Below, piece after piece: positions 22,781-34,250 of a stretch of 64,000 nt of DNA. The position numbers and the translations under genes were made by a program. Below the pieces are notes generated by a model that was not told where the DNA came from, did not search any database, and saw only the letters and a list, made by a program, of their open reading frames with translations. Every line of letters starts with the position of its first letter. Position 1 is the first letter of the stretch. The stretch is from Meghimatium bilineatum (taxonomy: Eukaryota > Mollusca > Gastropoda > Stylommatophora > Philomycidae), in NCBI GenBank assembly GCA_034231615.1, contig CM067306.1:41464761-41528760 (forward strand). Reading direction: 5' to 3'.

Positions 22781-22969
22781 ATACAGAAAGAATTCCTCAT
22801 GAGAAATATTTGCAATCATATTTTATAGCAGATCTACTGATGAGATCATTTTGTTACATCTGCTTATAGTAAGCTTGTAAAGACATGTTTCACAGTGCAT
22901 ACATTATGAGTTAACAAGGCTCTACATATATGTATAAAATAGCATGCAGATCACATGTCTGATGCCAGG

Positions 22970-23228
22970 ACTTGAAATGGGAGCAAAGAATAGTGATATT
23001 GTGATCTGCCACAATGTTGTAAGGAGGTTTGGGAAGTGAAGTTGGCTGTTCCTATAATGAGAACTATAAACCCTGTGAGTCAAAGTGACCATACCAAAGT
23101 CAGATGTATTAGGTTGAATGGCATGGATATTGTATCCAATCTATAAACAATGAACACAATGAATTCTGTTCTCCAGGCTACATCCTTCTAATCAACAGTA
23201 GTTTGAGAAAAAACAAAAGAAGAAGAAT
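22970..23228 (+). repeat. SINE, GAA-tail family, diverged full-length copy
   Basis: Contains GGGAGCAAAGAATAGTGATA, AAGTTGGCTGTTCC, AGTCAGATGTATTAGG, TTCTGTTCTCCAGGCTACAT and a GAAGAAGAAT tail. Confidence 0.7.
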
Positions 23229-23244
23229 GCAGAAGTAGCGTAGC

Positions 23245-23862
23245 CTCTGACATGTCATATACTTAGCATAGAGACATAGATAAATCAGCATCTGACATGT
23301 CATATACTTAGCATAGAGACATAGATAAATAAGCATGACATGTCATATACTTAGCATAGAGACATAGATAAATCAGCATCTGACATGTCATATACTTAGC
23401 ATAGAGACATAGATAAATCAGCATCTGACATGTCATATACTTAGCATAGAGACATAGATAAATCAGCATCTGACATGTCATATACTTAGCATAGAGACAT
23501 AGATAAATCAGCATCTGACATGTCATATACTTAGCATAGAGACATAGATAAATCAGCATCTGACATGTCATATACTTAGCATAGAGACATAGATAAATCA
23601 GCACCTGACATGTCATATACTTAACATAGAGACATAGATAAATCAGCACCTGACATGTCATATACTTAACATAGAGACATAGATAAATCAGCATCTGACA
23701 TGTCATATACTTAGCATAGAGACATAGATAAATCAGCATCTGGCATGTCATATACTTAGCATAGAGACATAGATAAATCAGCATCTGACATGTCATATAC
23801 TTAGCATAGAGACATAGATAAATCAGCCTCTGACATGTCATATACTTAGCATAGAGACATAT
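23245..23862. repeat. 45-bp minisatellite, about 13.7 copies
   Basis: Unit begins CATCTGACATGTCATATACT and ends AGACATAGATAAATCAG. Because 45 is a multiple of three, the minus strand shows an artificial open frame with a 15-residue period (MTCQMLIYLCLYAKY); I do not regard it as a gene. Ends 61 bp before exon 5. Confidence 0.95.
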
Positions 23863-23922
23863 ATATATAAGTCAGCCTCACTTTATCATGTCTATATTAC
23901 ATATAACCTAATGCCTCATTAG

Positions 23923-24042
23923 ATCCTAGAGTGGTACCGTGGAGTTGGCAACAACTACTTACACAACACAGAACTGGGCTCATTCTACACAGAAGCCCAA
24001 CAGATACAGAAAGATCATAACCAATTTGAGGCTCAAGCCAGA
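23923..24042 (+). CDS. CCDC141: CCDC141-like exon 5
   Basis: 40 codons, phase 0/0, donor GTAAGT. Residues 224-263 start ILEWYRGVGNNYLHNTELGS and end with a charged helix (IQKDHNQFEAQAR). The early Trp-Tyr pair looks like the start of a new spectrin-like repeat. The acceptor lies 61 bp after the end of a 45-bp minisatellite; its polypyrimidine tract is weak. Confidence 0.8.
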
Positions 24043-24117
24043 GTAAGTAGATAACTTTCTTATTTTCACATGAACAGATGTTATGAACAAAGTTAAGTAA
24101 GAAGTAATGTGGTACTA

Positions 24118-24690
24118 GAATAAACAACCTGAGATATACAGATGACACTGCTCTGTTAGCAAAGACCTACAAAGACTAATAGATCAAGTCGATAAATCAA
24201 GTAAAGAAGATGGACTGGATGTAAACATTAAAAAAAAATGAAAACCATGATAATCAGCAAATTCACAGAATTACAGGTGCTAAACATAAAAATACATGGA
24301 GAGAAACTACAACAAGTAGAACATTATCAATATCTTGGACGCATAGTCACAAATGATGGAATTTGTGAAACAGAAGTTAAAAGGAGAATAGGAATGGCTA
24401 AAAGTACTTTCAATGACATGAGGAAAATATTAACATCTAAACAAATTGCAAACAAGCTAAAAATAAGAGTTATAAAATGCTACATCTATTCTATATTTAT
24501 GTATGGCTCAGAAATATGGACAATAAAAAACAATTAGAAGACAAAATTGATGCCTTTTTATATGTGTATAGAAAAATAGGGAGAACATCATGGAAAGAGA
24601 AGAAAATAAAGAGGTTCTAACAACACTTAATATGAAGAAAGAATTATTAAAGAAAATAAATATCAAATAAAATATTTTGGACACATTAAC
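24118..24690 (+). mobile_element. RTE-like LINE fragment with YTDD
   Basis: Starts NNLRYTDDTALLAK (the reverse transcriptase YADD site mutated to YTDD). It continues YLGRIVTNDGICETEVKRRI and IKCYIYSIFMYGSEIWTI, and ends near GGACACATTAA. Confidence 0.8.
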
Positions 24691-24849
24691 TCAATCCACC
24701 TGTAAAAATGATATATCATTTCAGATCGAACCCCCTATTCCTGACATATCCACAATATATTGTCCTTGCTGATATGCCATCTAAATTTGCTTTATTTGGA
24801 TTGTAAATGAATTTAATTAACTTATTTAGTTTTTTAAACTTTAGAAACC

Positions 24850-25310
24850 CTGGCAACATAAAATAAGATTAATTTTAAAAAGCCAGAGACATGTTTTCCC
24901 AGTCTCATGTACCTTATAATTTCAGGGAAGTAAAGGTTCTGATAAAATAATCTATGCAACTTCAAGGAGAGAACTGAACAGGAACTATAAACCCAAGTAA
25001 GACAACACCAACACTGAGAACAAAATACTGCCATCTAAAGACACACATTTAATCTGCAACATGCTGCTTACATGTTCCGAACAACAACAGACACCAGAGC
25101 ATATACTACAGGATTGTTTCAAAGATCTGGCCCAATAGAGTATCTCTGCAAATCAGTCATACAAAGATTGGAGAGACTTTCTCATTCCCCAGTCCATCTG
25201 ATAAGGATTTCTTTAATCAACTGTAGTGTTGTCACCAGTCCCATGACAGGGCAGTATAGCTGGTTCATTAGGGCTGTTTTTGATTGCCATTGTTTTCTTC
25301 TTGTAGCATG
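24850..25310 (+). mobile_element. RNase H-type LINE 3' end
   Basis: Aligns with 62965-63080 (CTTCAGGGAAGTAAA, AAAATAATCTATGCAACTTC) and then reads EQQQTPEHILQDC, a common C-terminal Cys/His string of Jockey/I-type LINEs. Confidence 0.7.
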
Positions 25311-25661
25311 GTATGGTTGGCAATTCTATAAAATATGAAATATGTTCTATGTTATCTGTAAATTATCCACAGGAGCACATATCAGTGTTGTCAAATTGCC
25401 TATACATGTGTTGTTTGAGTCTGTTGTGGCCTGTTCTCAATCTAAAAATGATTGTTCCTTGCTTCCAAACTTGTGAATGGCATCATCTTTTCTTTACTGG
25501 AAAATACATAAAGAAAGTATAGGCCTACGTAATTGTGTAATGATTTTATAAAAACATTTAGTTAATAATCTAAATCTTTGTTCTCCACATACATGGTCAG
25601 GTCCCATGTTACATGCCTCTTTACCTCACATTGTTTTTTTTACCAATTATTGTACTTACAG

Positions 25662-25853
25662 GAGGTACAAGAGAACATGCTCAGCCTACTCCGGACTGCT
25701 GATGGTCTTCTGCGACGTGCCAGTGTGGACGCAGAAGGAATCCGTCAGCGCCTCATGGCAGTGGATCGCGAGGCAGAAAGCTTCTCAAACCGCCTGGACA
25801 TCAGACGAAAAAATATTTCCATGTCGGTGGCTTTCTTCAAACTCGCAGAAACG
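25662..25853 (+). CDS. CCDC141: CCDC141-like exon 6
   Basis: 192 nt, 64 codons, phase 0/0, acceptor TTACAG, donor GTAAGT. Residues 264-327 run from EVQENMLSLLRTADGLLRRA to MSVAFFKLAET. The exon is more GC-rich and codon-biased than its surroundings. It contains two long helices, the second ending with the Phe-Phe pair usual at the end of helix C in this family (vertebrate 'ANEFFNSANKAF'). Confidence 0.85.
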
Positions 25854-25904
25854 GTAAGTGACACTTATTAGTTCATAATTTTTGACAGTTGATATACATG
25901 TTTC

Positions 25905-28800
25905 ATCATCATCATCAAGTGCCGTCTCCGCAACGAAGGTTGGCTGCAACGTATCTCCAACATCTCCTGTCTCTTGTCTTGGTGGTGCACTCTGCTAGAC
26001 TGTAACCTGTCCATCGTGTAATGTTACTCTCCCACTTGTATCTCTGCCTACCTCTTGCTCGCTTCCCTTTGACTTTACCCTCAAGTAAGGTCTTCAATAG
26101 GGTGTCATGTCTTTTAATGTGTCCAAAGTATTTTATTTGCCTGATCTTTATTTCTCTTAGTAGTTCTTTCTTCATATTAAGTGTTTTTAGCACCTCTTTA
26201 TTTGTTTTCTTCTCTTTCCATGATGTTCTCCCTATTCTTCTATATACCCACATCTCAAAGGCATCAATTTTGTCTTCTAATTGTTTATTTAGTGTCCATG
26301 TTTCTGAGCCATACATTAATATGGAATAGATGTAGCATTTTATAATTCTCATTTTTAACTTGTTTGTAATTTGTTTAGATATTAATAATTTCCTCATGTC
26401 ATTGAAGGTACTTTTAGCCATTCCTATTCTCCTTTTAACTTCTGTTTCACATCTGCCATCATTTGTGACTATGTGTCCAAGATATTGATACTGTTTTACT
26501 TGTTGTAGTTTCTCTCCCTGTATGTTTATGTTTACCTCCTGTTCTTCTGTGTTTTTGCTGATTATCTGGTTTTTGTTTTTTGAATGTTTATATCCAGTCC
26601 ATATTCATTACTTGATTTATTGACTTGATCTATTAGTCTTTGTAGTTGATGTTCACTTTCTGCTAAAAGAACAGTGTCATCTGCATATCTAAGGTTGTTT
26701 ATTATTTTCTCATTGATCTTGAGTCCTGGTATTTCTTCTATATTTTTAAAGATATTCTCTGTGTAGATATTAAATAGGCTTGGTGATAAAATGCATCCTT
26801 GTCTTACCCCTCTTCTTATTTCAATACCTGTACGGGATGTTTGTTGTTGTTGTAATAGTCCTTGTCTCGATTGGTCCGTTCGGGTGACTTTGTGTGCACG
26901 ATTTGAATGGCTTGATGAAATCGCATCTTTTTTTGGAGATGCGGTTAGTCAAGTACTGAAAAACGCGTGTGCAATTGTTGCTAGGCGACTTGGTGCCGTA
27001 GAACGGACTGGTTCAATTCCCGTTAGTCTCAAGAATTTAAAAAAAAAAAAATTGTCCTCTGGCTTCCTACTTAAATTTACTTGTATAAACAATTATTTGA
27101 AGCAAAAATGTATTGTCTATATATGTTATCCATGTTTACAAGAAGACCTATCGGCCCTTGTACAACTAATACGGATATTATGTTATATGTTTGTTGTTAC
27201 TGAGGATATTTCAATACCTGTACGGGATGTTTGTTGTTGTTGTAATAGTCCTTGTCTCGATTGGTCCGTTCGGGTGACTTTGTGTGCACGATTTGAATGG
27301 CTTGATGAAATCGCATCTTTTTTTGGAGATGCGGTTAGTCAAGTACTGAAAAACGCGTGTGCAATTGTTGCTAGGCGACTTGGTGCCGTAGAACTGACTG
27401 GTTCAATTCCCGTTAGTCTCAAGAATTTTAAAAAAAAAAAAAAAAAAAAAAATTGTCCTCTGGCTTCCTACTTAAATTTACTTGTATAAACAATTATTTG
27501 AAGCAAAAATGTATTGTCTATATATGTTATCCATGTTTACAAGAAGACCTATCGGCCCTTGTACAACTAATACGGATATTATGTTATATGTTTGTTGTTA
27601 CTGAGGATATTTCAATACCTGTACGGGATGTTTGTTGTTGTTGTAATAGTCCTTGTCTCGATTGGTCCGTTCGGGTGACTTTGTGTGCACGATTTGAATG
27701 GCTTGATGAAATCGCATCTTTTTTTGGAGATGCGGTTAGTCAAGTACTGAAAAACGCGTGTGCAATTGTTGCTAGGCGACTTGGTGCCGTAGAACTGACT
27801 GGTTCAATTCCCGTTAGTCTCAAGAATTTAAAAAAAAAAAAAAAAAAAAAATATTGTCCTCTGGCTTCCTACTTAAATTTACTTGTATAAACAATTATTT
27901 GAAGCAAAAATGTATTGTCTATATATGTTATCCATGTTTACAAGAAGACCTATCGGCCCTTGTACAACTAATACGGATATTATGTTATATGTTTGTTGTT
28001 ACTGAGGATATTTCAATACCTGTACGGGATGTTTGTTGTTGTTGTAATAGTCCTTGTCTCGATTGGTCCGTTCGGGTGACTTTGTGTGCACGATTTGAAT
28101 GGCTTGATGAAATCGCATCTTTTTTTTGGAGATGCGGTTAGTCAAGTACTGAAAAACGCGTGTGCAATTGTTGCTAGGCGACTTGGTGCCGTAGAACTGA
28201 CTGGTTCAATTCCCGTTAGTCTCAAGAATTTAAAAAAAAAAAAAATTGTCCTCTGGCTTCCTACTTAAATTTTCTTATTTCTATGTACGGTGAGTAGCTG
28301 TTTTCACACCTTATTGATGCAGTTTGTTCCCAATATATATTTCTAATCAGCCTGATGTCTTTTCCATCTATGCCTATTTCTTGAAGACATTTGATTAATT
28401 TTTCATGTTGGACTCTGTCAAAGGCCTTGCTGTAGTCTATGAAGCAAATATAGATACTTTTTTGGACTTCTATATATTTATCTATCACTAGCCGGATACT
28501 CAGTATAGCTTCTCTGGTTCCTTTGTTTTTCCTAAAACTGAATTGTTCTTCACCGACCTCCATGTCTATCTTGTTCTTAATTCTTTCATGTATTATCTTG
28601 AGAAGTATTTTAGTTAGATGGCTCATTAGACTTATTGTTCTATATTCTGTACAGTCCACAGCCCTGGGCTTCTTAGGTAGTGGTATGAATATTGATGATG
28701 TTAGGTCTTTAGGTATATGGCCTGTTTCGTATATGTCATTGCAAATTTCTGTGATAGTATCTACACCAAATTCATTTAGAGTTTTTATTATGTCTGCTGT
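25905..28800 (-). mobile_element. RTE-like LINE with reverse transcriptase, split by a tandem array
   Basis: Minus strand, about 480 codons once the insertion is removed. 28797-28262 reads IPLPKKPRAVDCTEYRTISL and CFIDYSKAFDRVQHEKLI (motif A). 26821-26575 reads RRGVRQGCILSPSLFNIY (motif B) and LRYADDTVLLAE (motif C). After one frameshift, 26572-25915 is open to a stop (YLGHIVTNDGRCETEVKRRI ... RRCWRYVAANLRCGDGT). The tail is (GAT)n at 25905. It lacks the endonuclease. This is the best-preserved LINE in the window. Confidence 0.88.
26822..28271 (+). repeat. Tandem array of a SINE-like unit inside the LINE
   Basis: Copies start at 26822, 27212, 27613 and 28014 (periods 390, 401, 401); the fourth stops after about 258 bp. 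Each unit has two short hairpins (CGATTT...AAATCG; CGCATCT...AGATGCG), a consensus-perfect pol III B box GGTTCAATTCC, then an A run that varies from about 12 to over 20 in length. The array is flanked by TTCTTATTT on both sides, and the LINE frame rejoins if one copy of that and the array are removed. Confidence 0.88.
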
Positions 28801-28814
28801 TATATATGTTATAC

Positions 28815-29440
28815 ATGTTTACCCTGTGGCAATCCAATGGGGGCATTTTTCGACATGTTTACTCTTTCCACAGGCACCCGATGTCGACATTTACATTGAG
28901 GTAGCCATTTGTAGTCATGGACAACAATCTTCTATGTTAATTTCCCATCATGCTGTTATAATAACTGTGGTAGAGTGAGTGTCCCAGAATTTGTCGCAGC
29001 AATATAAATACCCCATCGTAATTTATTCAACCTCTTTACGTTTGCAAGCCACACTGTATGGATCTAACGTGAGAGATGCCATTGTTCTGGAATTCCTCAA
29101 GAGTAATGATTCAGACGAAGACGATTTTTAAGTCTTTAGTGTTGGAGGAACTGTAGATCAACATATGGAGGTTGAGGGAGATGTTAATAATATTTAATAG
29201 TGATGAAAATGCTGTTATTTGTGACGAGGAATTTACGAAGCTGGGTTTTCTACAGATAAGCCTATTGATGACCTTGAAACTAAATCTTTTGTGTGAATTT
29301 GTCCACACTGTCCATGTTGGTTGTCCACAACATAACACTGATGTACACAAGCAAACAACACCTACAAACCATATCCAGCATCCATTTATCTCTATTGTCT
29401 GAATTTGAAATCAATAACTCAATAAATAAAATAGTTATGC
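28815..29440 (+). mobile_element. Dispersed DNA-transposon-like repeat, copy 1
   Basis: Matches 37770-38365 in reverse. Starts near CCCTGTGGCAATCC; includes GATGTCGACATTTACATTGA, CATTTGTAGTCATGGACAAC, a TATA-type AATATAAATACCCC, and GACGAGGAATTTACGAAGCT. The start with CCCTGT after TTTA hints at a piggyBac-like end, but no transposase is legible. Confidence 0.55.
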
Positions 29441-30140
29441 CCAAAAATCAAACACATGCAGACCAACCAGAAGTAAAAAAATGGCCAGGTACCAGAGGAA
29501 CTATGCATTATTTTTCTCTAGGTTGCTATAGGTTAAATCAAAAATAAACATAAACAGATGATACAGCACTTCTTATGAACCAGTATCCATAGCAGATATT
29601 GAAGGGTATAAATGTTAATTGTTAAATGTACTTTTCATTTTGCCTCTCAGTACTCATTCATCCCCATTCAATGTGTATTTCTCAAGTTCTTAAATTACAG
29701 TAAAGATCTGTGATCAATTACAGTATGTTTCAGATGGATACTGGGGAACTACATTATGCCTTCTTCATCCATCTCAATACACTGACTAAAAAGTGTAACA
29801 CTAAGGATAATATACTGTTGTTACTAATAAAACCAAAAAATAGTAAAAGTGTAAAATATTGTAAATGAATAATAACAAGCAAACAAAGGAACTAGACCTT
29901 TTTTTTTTACGTTGTGGTCCAATAAGAACCTTTATCAAGACACAAATAAATTAACAGGAATTAAACGCAATAAACATGAACAGAAAGTCAGTTCACTAAC
30001 AGTTGTGCTGCCGCAGCATACAGAAGGTACAAGAGGCTATTGGCTAAAGTGCAAGTATAGATAATAACCATAGTGGCAGAGGATATTCAACAAAGAGGAG
30101 ATTGCCGAAGTAACAGAAATAAGTGATAATACTAAGGATA
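29441..30140. other. Intron 6 sequence with a Penelope-type terminal motif
   Basis: Mostly unassigned. At 29890-29950 (minus) CTTGATAAAGGTTCTTATTG and GGACCACAACGTAAAAAAAA match 58555-58600 (plus), and recall the 3'-end motif of the Penelope pair. Confidence 0.5.
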
Positions 30141-30290
30141 ATGGCATGTATCCAAATGAGATTAGGGTACAATGCCAGAGGAAGACCACAAAAAAAGATG
30201 GATAGAAAATGTCAGGGACATCCTGAACAAACACTGTCATAGCATAGCCGAGGCAACACATCTAGCCTTTAAACACAAGCTTGAGCTCCA
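30140..30290 (+). mobile_element. LINE C-terminal scrap
   Basis: Open reading GRPQKRWIENVRDILNKHCH and SIAEATHLAF, the terminal 'GRP.KRW.D.V...' block of many non-LTR retrotransposons. Confidence 0.7.
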
Positions 30291-30692
30291 ATCACCCCTA
30301 CTCTTAATGGCAAGAATGGATAAATCACCTGGGGAAAGACATCACACAAAAGGCCTTAATAAACATCTCTATCCTTGGTCATTTGGTGCAGTGTAGAAAA
30401 ATCATGCCTGGATCATTCCTTGATGTTATCAATTCTTTGACTACCTCTTCTGCTTCCACCCTCGACTGTTCCTGTAATATAATTATATATTAAATATAAT
30501 TTTAGAAAGTAAGTCATGTCTCATTGCATGTCAGAACCAAACAAGTTTATGTAAGAATCAAATTTGTGATGAATTTTGTGTTTTGTTACTGTTTACATTG
30601 ATACATTTAAAATAAATTGAAACCTATTTGTTTTAGTTCCATGGTCAGAACTTTGGTAATCTGTTAAAAAAATTATTGTGTTCTCTTGACAG

Positions 30693-30890
30693 GCTCTAAA
30701 TAAATTAGGAGAAGTGGAGTTCCAATTGAACAACATGGATCTCCCAAGAAACAGTGCAGAATTGGCAGAGCAACATTCACGATTGTCTCAGGCCATCGTT
30801 GATTACTCAACCGAAGCGACCCATGAGGGAAGGCTGCTACTTGAGAGGGTCAGTAGCGTCGACCCAGGGGCGGATGGCGTCAGACGAAAG
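30693..30890 (+). CDS. CCDC141: CCDC141-like exon 7
   Basis: 198 nt, 66 codons, phase 0/0, acceptor TTGACAG, donor GTGAGC. Residues 328-393 begin ALNKLGEVEFQLNNMDLPRN, comparable with the vertebrate 'AFDVLGRVEAYLKLL' segment, and continue LAEQHSRLSQAIVDYSTEAT and GRLLLERVSSV. Confidence 0.85.
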
Positions 30891-31139
30891 GTGAGCAAAG
30901 AGAAAATCTTTCACTAGTTGACATGTAGAGTAGTGATACACACAGATGATAAGTTCCATGGTGGGCTAAAACTTTTTGAATTAAATTACTTGACTTTTGA
31001 ACAGAATGAACTGGAACATGAATACATTTAAAGCATATAGTTTTTAGTGCATACTTGCCAACTTTTACAGATTGTCTTTAATAGAGTAGGCTCAGGTTTC
31101 ATTGAATATGCCAGTATTGATGTTTAGTGTTTATCTTAA

Positions 31140-31260
31140 GCTTATACACAGAATGTGGGGTAGAAATGCAAAACTTAGGGGCTATTATGGGCTAGAATAC
31201 AGACTGTGGGGTAGAAATGCAAAACTTAGGGGTTATTATGGGCTAGAATACAGAATGTAG
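31140..31260. repeat. About 53-bp direct repeat (with relatives at 31545-31720)
   Basis: CAGAATGTGGGGTAGAAATG and ACTTAGGGGCTATTATGGGC recur twice here and, less well, three times at 31545-31720. The spacer 31261-31544 has no recognised feature. Confidence 0.75.
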
Positions 31261-31954
31261 GGTTTGTTTATTCGTTTGAGAACTCCAGGATTGCGAACAA
31301 TTAGCTCTTACTTCCTATGTTCAGTGGTGTGGTTTTTCTGAGCTTTCTTTCATATACCAGAGACTTCATCTTTAAGCTTAGTGCACTGCTTTTTGAAGGA
31401 GCCTTCTACTCATAGGAGATCTATAATTGTATAGATGACATGCTACAAAGCTTCCAAAAGAATGGCATGTCATCTACTAAGGTTTTCTGTTGTATGAGTG
31501 GTTTGTCTAGTGGGTCATTGGTGGGACCCACATACACAACAGCATGCATACAGAATGTGGGGTAGAAATACACAACTTAGAGGAGGGGACTATTATGGGC
31601 TGCAAACAGAATGTGAGGTAGAAATACAAAACTGAAGGGGGGGGGGGCTATAATGGGCTGAAATACAGAATGTGAGGTAGAAATACATAAATGAGGGGGG
31701 CTATTATCTGTCAAATTACAGAATGTTCTTTCTTGAAGTTGATAGGTATATTAATAACTTGCCCAGTAATTTTCTTTGTATTTTTTATGTCACTGTTATT
31801 TATTTTGTTATGTTTATTATTCTCATTATTCAAATTTTTTAAACTTATTCATGAACTAAATTATCTGTCAGTCTCCTGTATGACTACCAAGTTTTATTTA
31901 CATTTGTCATTTCTGGTTAACATGATCTAAGCACATCATCTTATTTCATGACTG

Positions 31955-32425
31955 TGTGCTAGAGAGCTCTGAAATGGAAGCTGAGAATATGTGTGCTACA
32001 GAGCCCTGAAATGGAAACTGAGAATTGGTGTGGTACAGAGCTCTGAAAGGGAAGCTGAGAATAGGTGTGGCACACACACTGAAATGGAAGCTGAGAATAT
32101 GTGTGGTACAGGCACTGAAATGGAAGCTGAGAATAGGTATGGTACAGAGCCCTGAAATGGAAACTGAGAATTGGTGTGGTACAGAGCTCTGAAAGGGAAG
32201 CTGAGAATAGGTGTGGTACACACACTGAAATGGAAGCTGAGAATATGTGTGGTACACGCACTGAAATGGAAGCTGAGAATAGGTATGGTACAGAGCCCTG
32301 AAATGGAAACTGAGAATTGGTGTGGTACACACACTGAAATGGAAGCTGAGAATATGTGTGGTACACGCACTGAAATGGAAACTGAGAATAGGTATGGTAC
32401 AGAGCCATGAAATGGAAGCTGTGTA
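31955..32425. repeat. 36-bp minisatellite, about 12-13 copies
   Basis: Unit close to CTGAAATGGAAGCTGAGAAT plus ATGTGTGGTACACGCA. Unit length is a multiple of three, so three minus-strand frames and one plus frame stay open artificially; I list no gene here. Confidence 0.95.
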
Positions 32426-32489
32426 TCCATCCCCTGTATATGTATTCTACTCCTGTAGCGCGTCAAAGTAGCACAGAAACCATGCTGAA

Positions 32490-32612
32490 GTATGTTTCAG
32501 GATAAAAGGCACAGATTTTGCCAAGCTTTAAACCATGACACAGAGCGTTCTATTTTCCAGATTACATCATGTGAATTTCAGGAGTTTTAAAACAAATTTA
32601 GAAGAATACGAA
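32490..32612 (+). repeat. SINE superfamily, 5'-truncated copy
   Basis: Keeps the 3' part: AAACCATGACACAGAGCGTT, CCAGATTACATCATGTGAAT and TTCAGGAGTTTTAAAAC. Confidence 0.55.
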
Positions 32613-32806
32613 CTTCTTCCATTGTTTGTATGCATCAACTATATCTGAACTAATTAATTGTACATATTAACTACTTTTGTACATCTGAATTAATTATTTG
32701 TATATATTAACTACTTCTATATATCTGAACTCCATAATTTTTGTGCCATCTTCTTTCTAAAATTATTCATGATCTGTCACTGATACATGCATATGATCTT
32801 GTGTAG

Positions 32807-32920
32807 ATGGATGAGCTTTTGAACAAATGCACACAACTTGAAGCATTGTGCAAGTCCAGACGTGCAGAGGCGTGGCAAAGAAGCCAAGACTATCTAGTCT
32901 TTCAGGAAAAATACAACAGC
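32807..32920 (+). CDS. CCDC141: CCDC141-like exon 8
   Basis: 114 nt, 38 codons, phase 0/0, acceptor TGTGTAG, donor GTAAGT. Residues 394-431 start MDELLNKCTQLEALCKSRRA and end WQRSQDYLVFQEKYNS. The first codon is ATG, but this is an internal exon: it has a clear acceptor and reads in frame from exon 7. It forms a single helix with a central Trp. Confidence 0.8.
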
Positions 32921-33079
32921 GTAAGTTTCCCCTTCCTACTCGTACCAAATGGCTACTGGCTTCTTTAATGTTTAATATTACTAGCTTGGTATTGTATTTT
33001 ATTTATGTACCTGAAATTTATGAAGTACATTGATAGTATACTAGATTAAGTCATCAATGAATACTAGATTTACTGTCTA

Positions 33080-33440
33080 GGTCATGATAGGGTCAGGGAA
33101 AATGAAAGAGCCGATGTGTTGGCTGGTAATGCCTTGGTGAATGACAACGAGATAAGAAGAGACAGGATTGAATTGATTAGAGCAGTCATGGATACCCTAT
33201 GAGAAGATGAGGAGGAAGTCACATGAGACAATGTACATATTCAGAGAATCGTAGAAATGGAAGTGACTAGAGGTGATGGGAGAAAGTGCTTCCTCTCTGG
33301 AAAGATCAGAATAACATGTAATCAGCAACTGACTGGGACACTGAGCTTATACACTTTTAGATAACTGACGTAATGGCAAGCAGAGCATATATGGGAATGC
33401 CCCCAGTGCTGTGATGCTTGTTCCTAATCAAGAATCAATA
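33080..33440 (+). mobile_element. RNase H-type LINE 3' end
   Basis: Reads RENERADVLAGNAL (RNase H C-terminal helix), IELIRAVMDTL, and after shifts AEHIWECPQCCDAC. It is the uninterrupted relative of 13230-13740. Confidence 0.75.
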
Positions 33441-33539
33441 AATAAGAAGCACATTTGATTTCAAAGTCCACAAAAAAGACATTTGATTTCAAAGTCCTGA
33501 AAGGGCATATCTTTTTTAAGCTGTTTAAACTGCTTAGAT

Positions 33540-33690
33540 ACACTTTCTTTGCCAGCAAGCCAATAAAACTGACACTTAGATATACCTGCTGTGCCAGCAA
33601 GCCAATAAAACTGACACTTAGATACACCTGCTGTGTCAGCAAGCCAATAAAACTGACACTTAGATACATCTTCTGTGTCAGCAAGCTTTG
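33540..33690. repeat. 42-bp minisatellite, about 3.5 copies
   Basis: Unit contains CAGCAAGCCAATAAAACTGA and CACTTAGATACACCTGCTGT. Confidence 0.93.
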
Positions 33691-34127
33691 ACGATCAGTT
33701 TAGAAATTAAACTAACAATATTATTTGCACCAGAGTACTGATATCACAAAAATGACGACAAAAGTCATAAGGTAGGACTTTAGAATTATTGTGATTGGGT
33801 GAAATGCTACAGTATTTTTATAATCTCTTTTGGTTAAATTTTTCTTAGCAGCACCTAACACCATCTATTAGAAAGATGAACCGACCTATGGCAACAGTCA
33901 AAACACATTTTCAAAGCTCGAACATGATACTATGAGTCAAAACAGAATGTGCTAAGTAAATATTTTACTGTTGATATCCTGAACAAACTAACATTCTATT
34001 TACTAACAGAGCTATCATACTCTTTTATCCATTGTTTAGAGATGTAATTTCTAAAGTTATTCAGAGATAATAAAAGAGAAACATTAAAAAAAATGAATAA
34101 TTACTTTTTGTGTTATCTTATCAACAG
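33691..34127. other. Unassigned end of intron 8
   Basis: No feature recognised. Confidence 0.35.
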
Positions 34128-34250
34128 CTGCAAACATGGCTACAACAAATTGGACTCAACATTGTGTCCCGCCACAACTCTATGGGAACAACACTTGCCA
34201 GTGCTAAAGACTTTTTGGAAGTACATGAACAATTAGATGAAGATATCAGG
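34128..34250 (+). CDS. CCDC141: CCDC141-like exon 9
   Basis: 123 nt, 41 codons, phase 0/0, acceptor TCAACAG, donor GTAATC. Residues 432-472 start LQTWLQQIGLNIVSRHNSMG and end LEVHEQLDEDIR. It corresponds to the vertebrate 'KISPVLSNAMDVGST...ILNKYLELDIQ' region: a short helix, a loop with Met-Gly, then an acidic helix. Confidence 0.8.

Noticed and set aside
23308-23841. 177-codon minus-strand open frame with a perfect 15-residue repeat
   Set aside because: It is the translation of a 45-bp minisatellite whose unit length is divisible by three; no signal, domain or splice context, and the real coding exon lies on the other strand.
26791-28268. Long plus-strand frames up to 232 codons
   Set aside because: They read through the tandem SINE-like units including poly-A (KKKK) runs and have no protein resemblance.
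31946-32466. Three overlapping minus-strand open frames of 128-156 codons and a plus frame
   Set aside because: All arise from a 36-bp tandem repeat; several frames open at once is an artefact of the unit length.
32807-32920. Alternative start of a gene at ATG of exon 8
   Set aside because: A good acceptor precedes it and the frame continues from exon 7; no promoter or 5' leader evidence.
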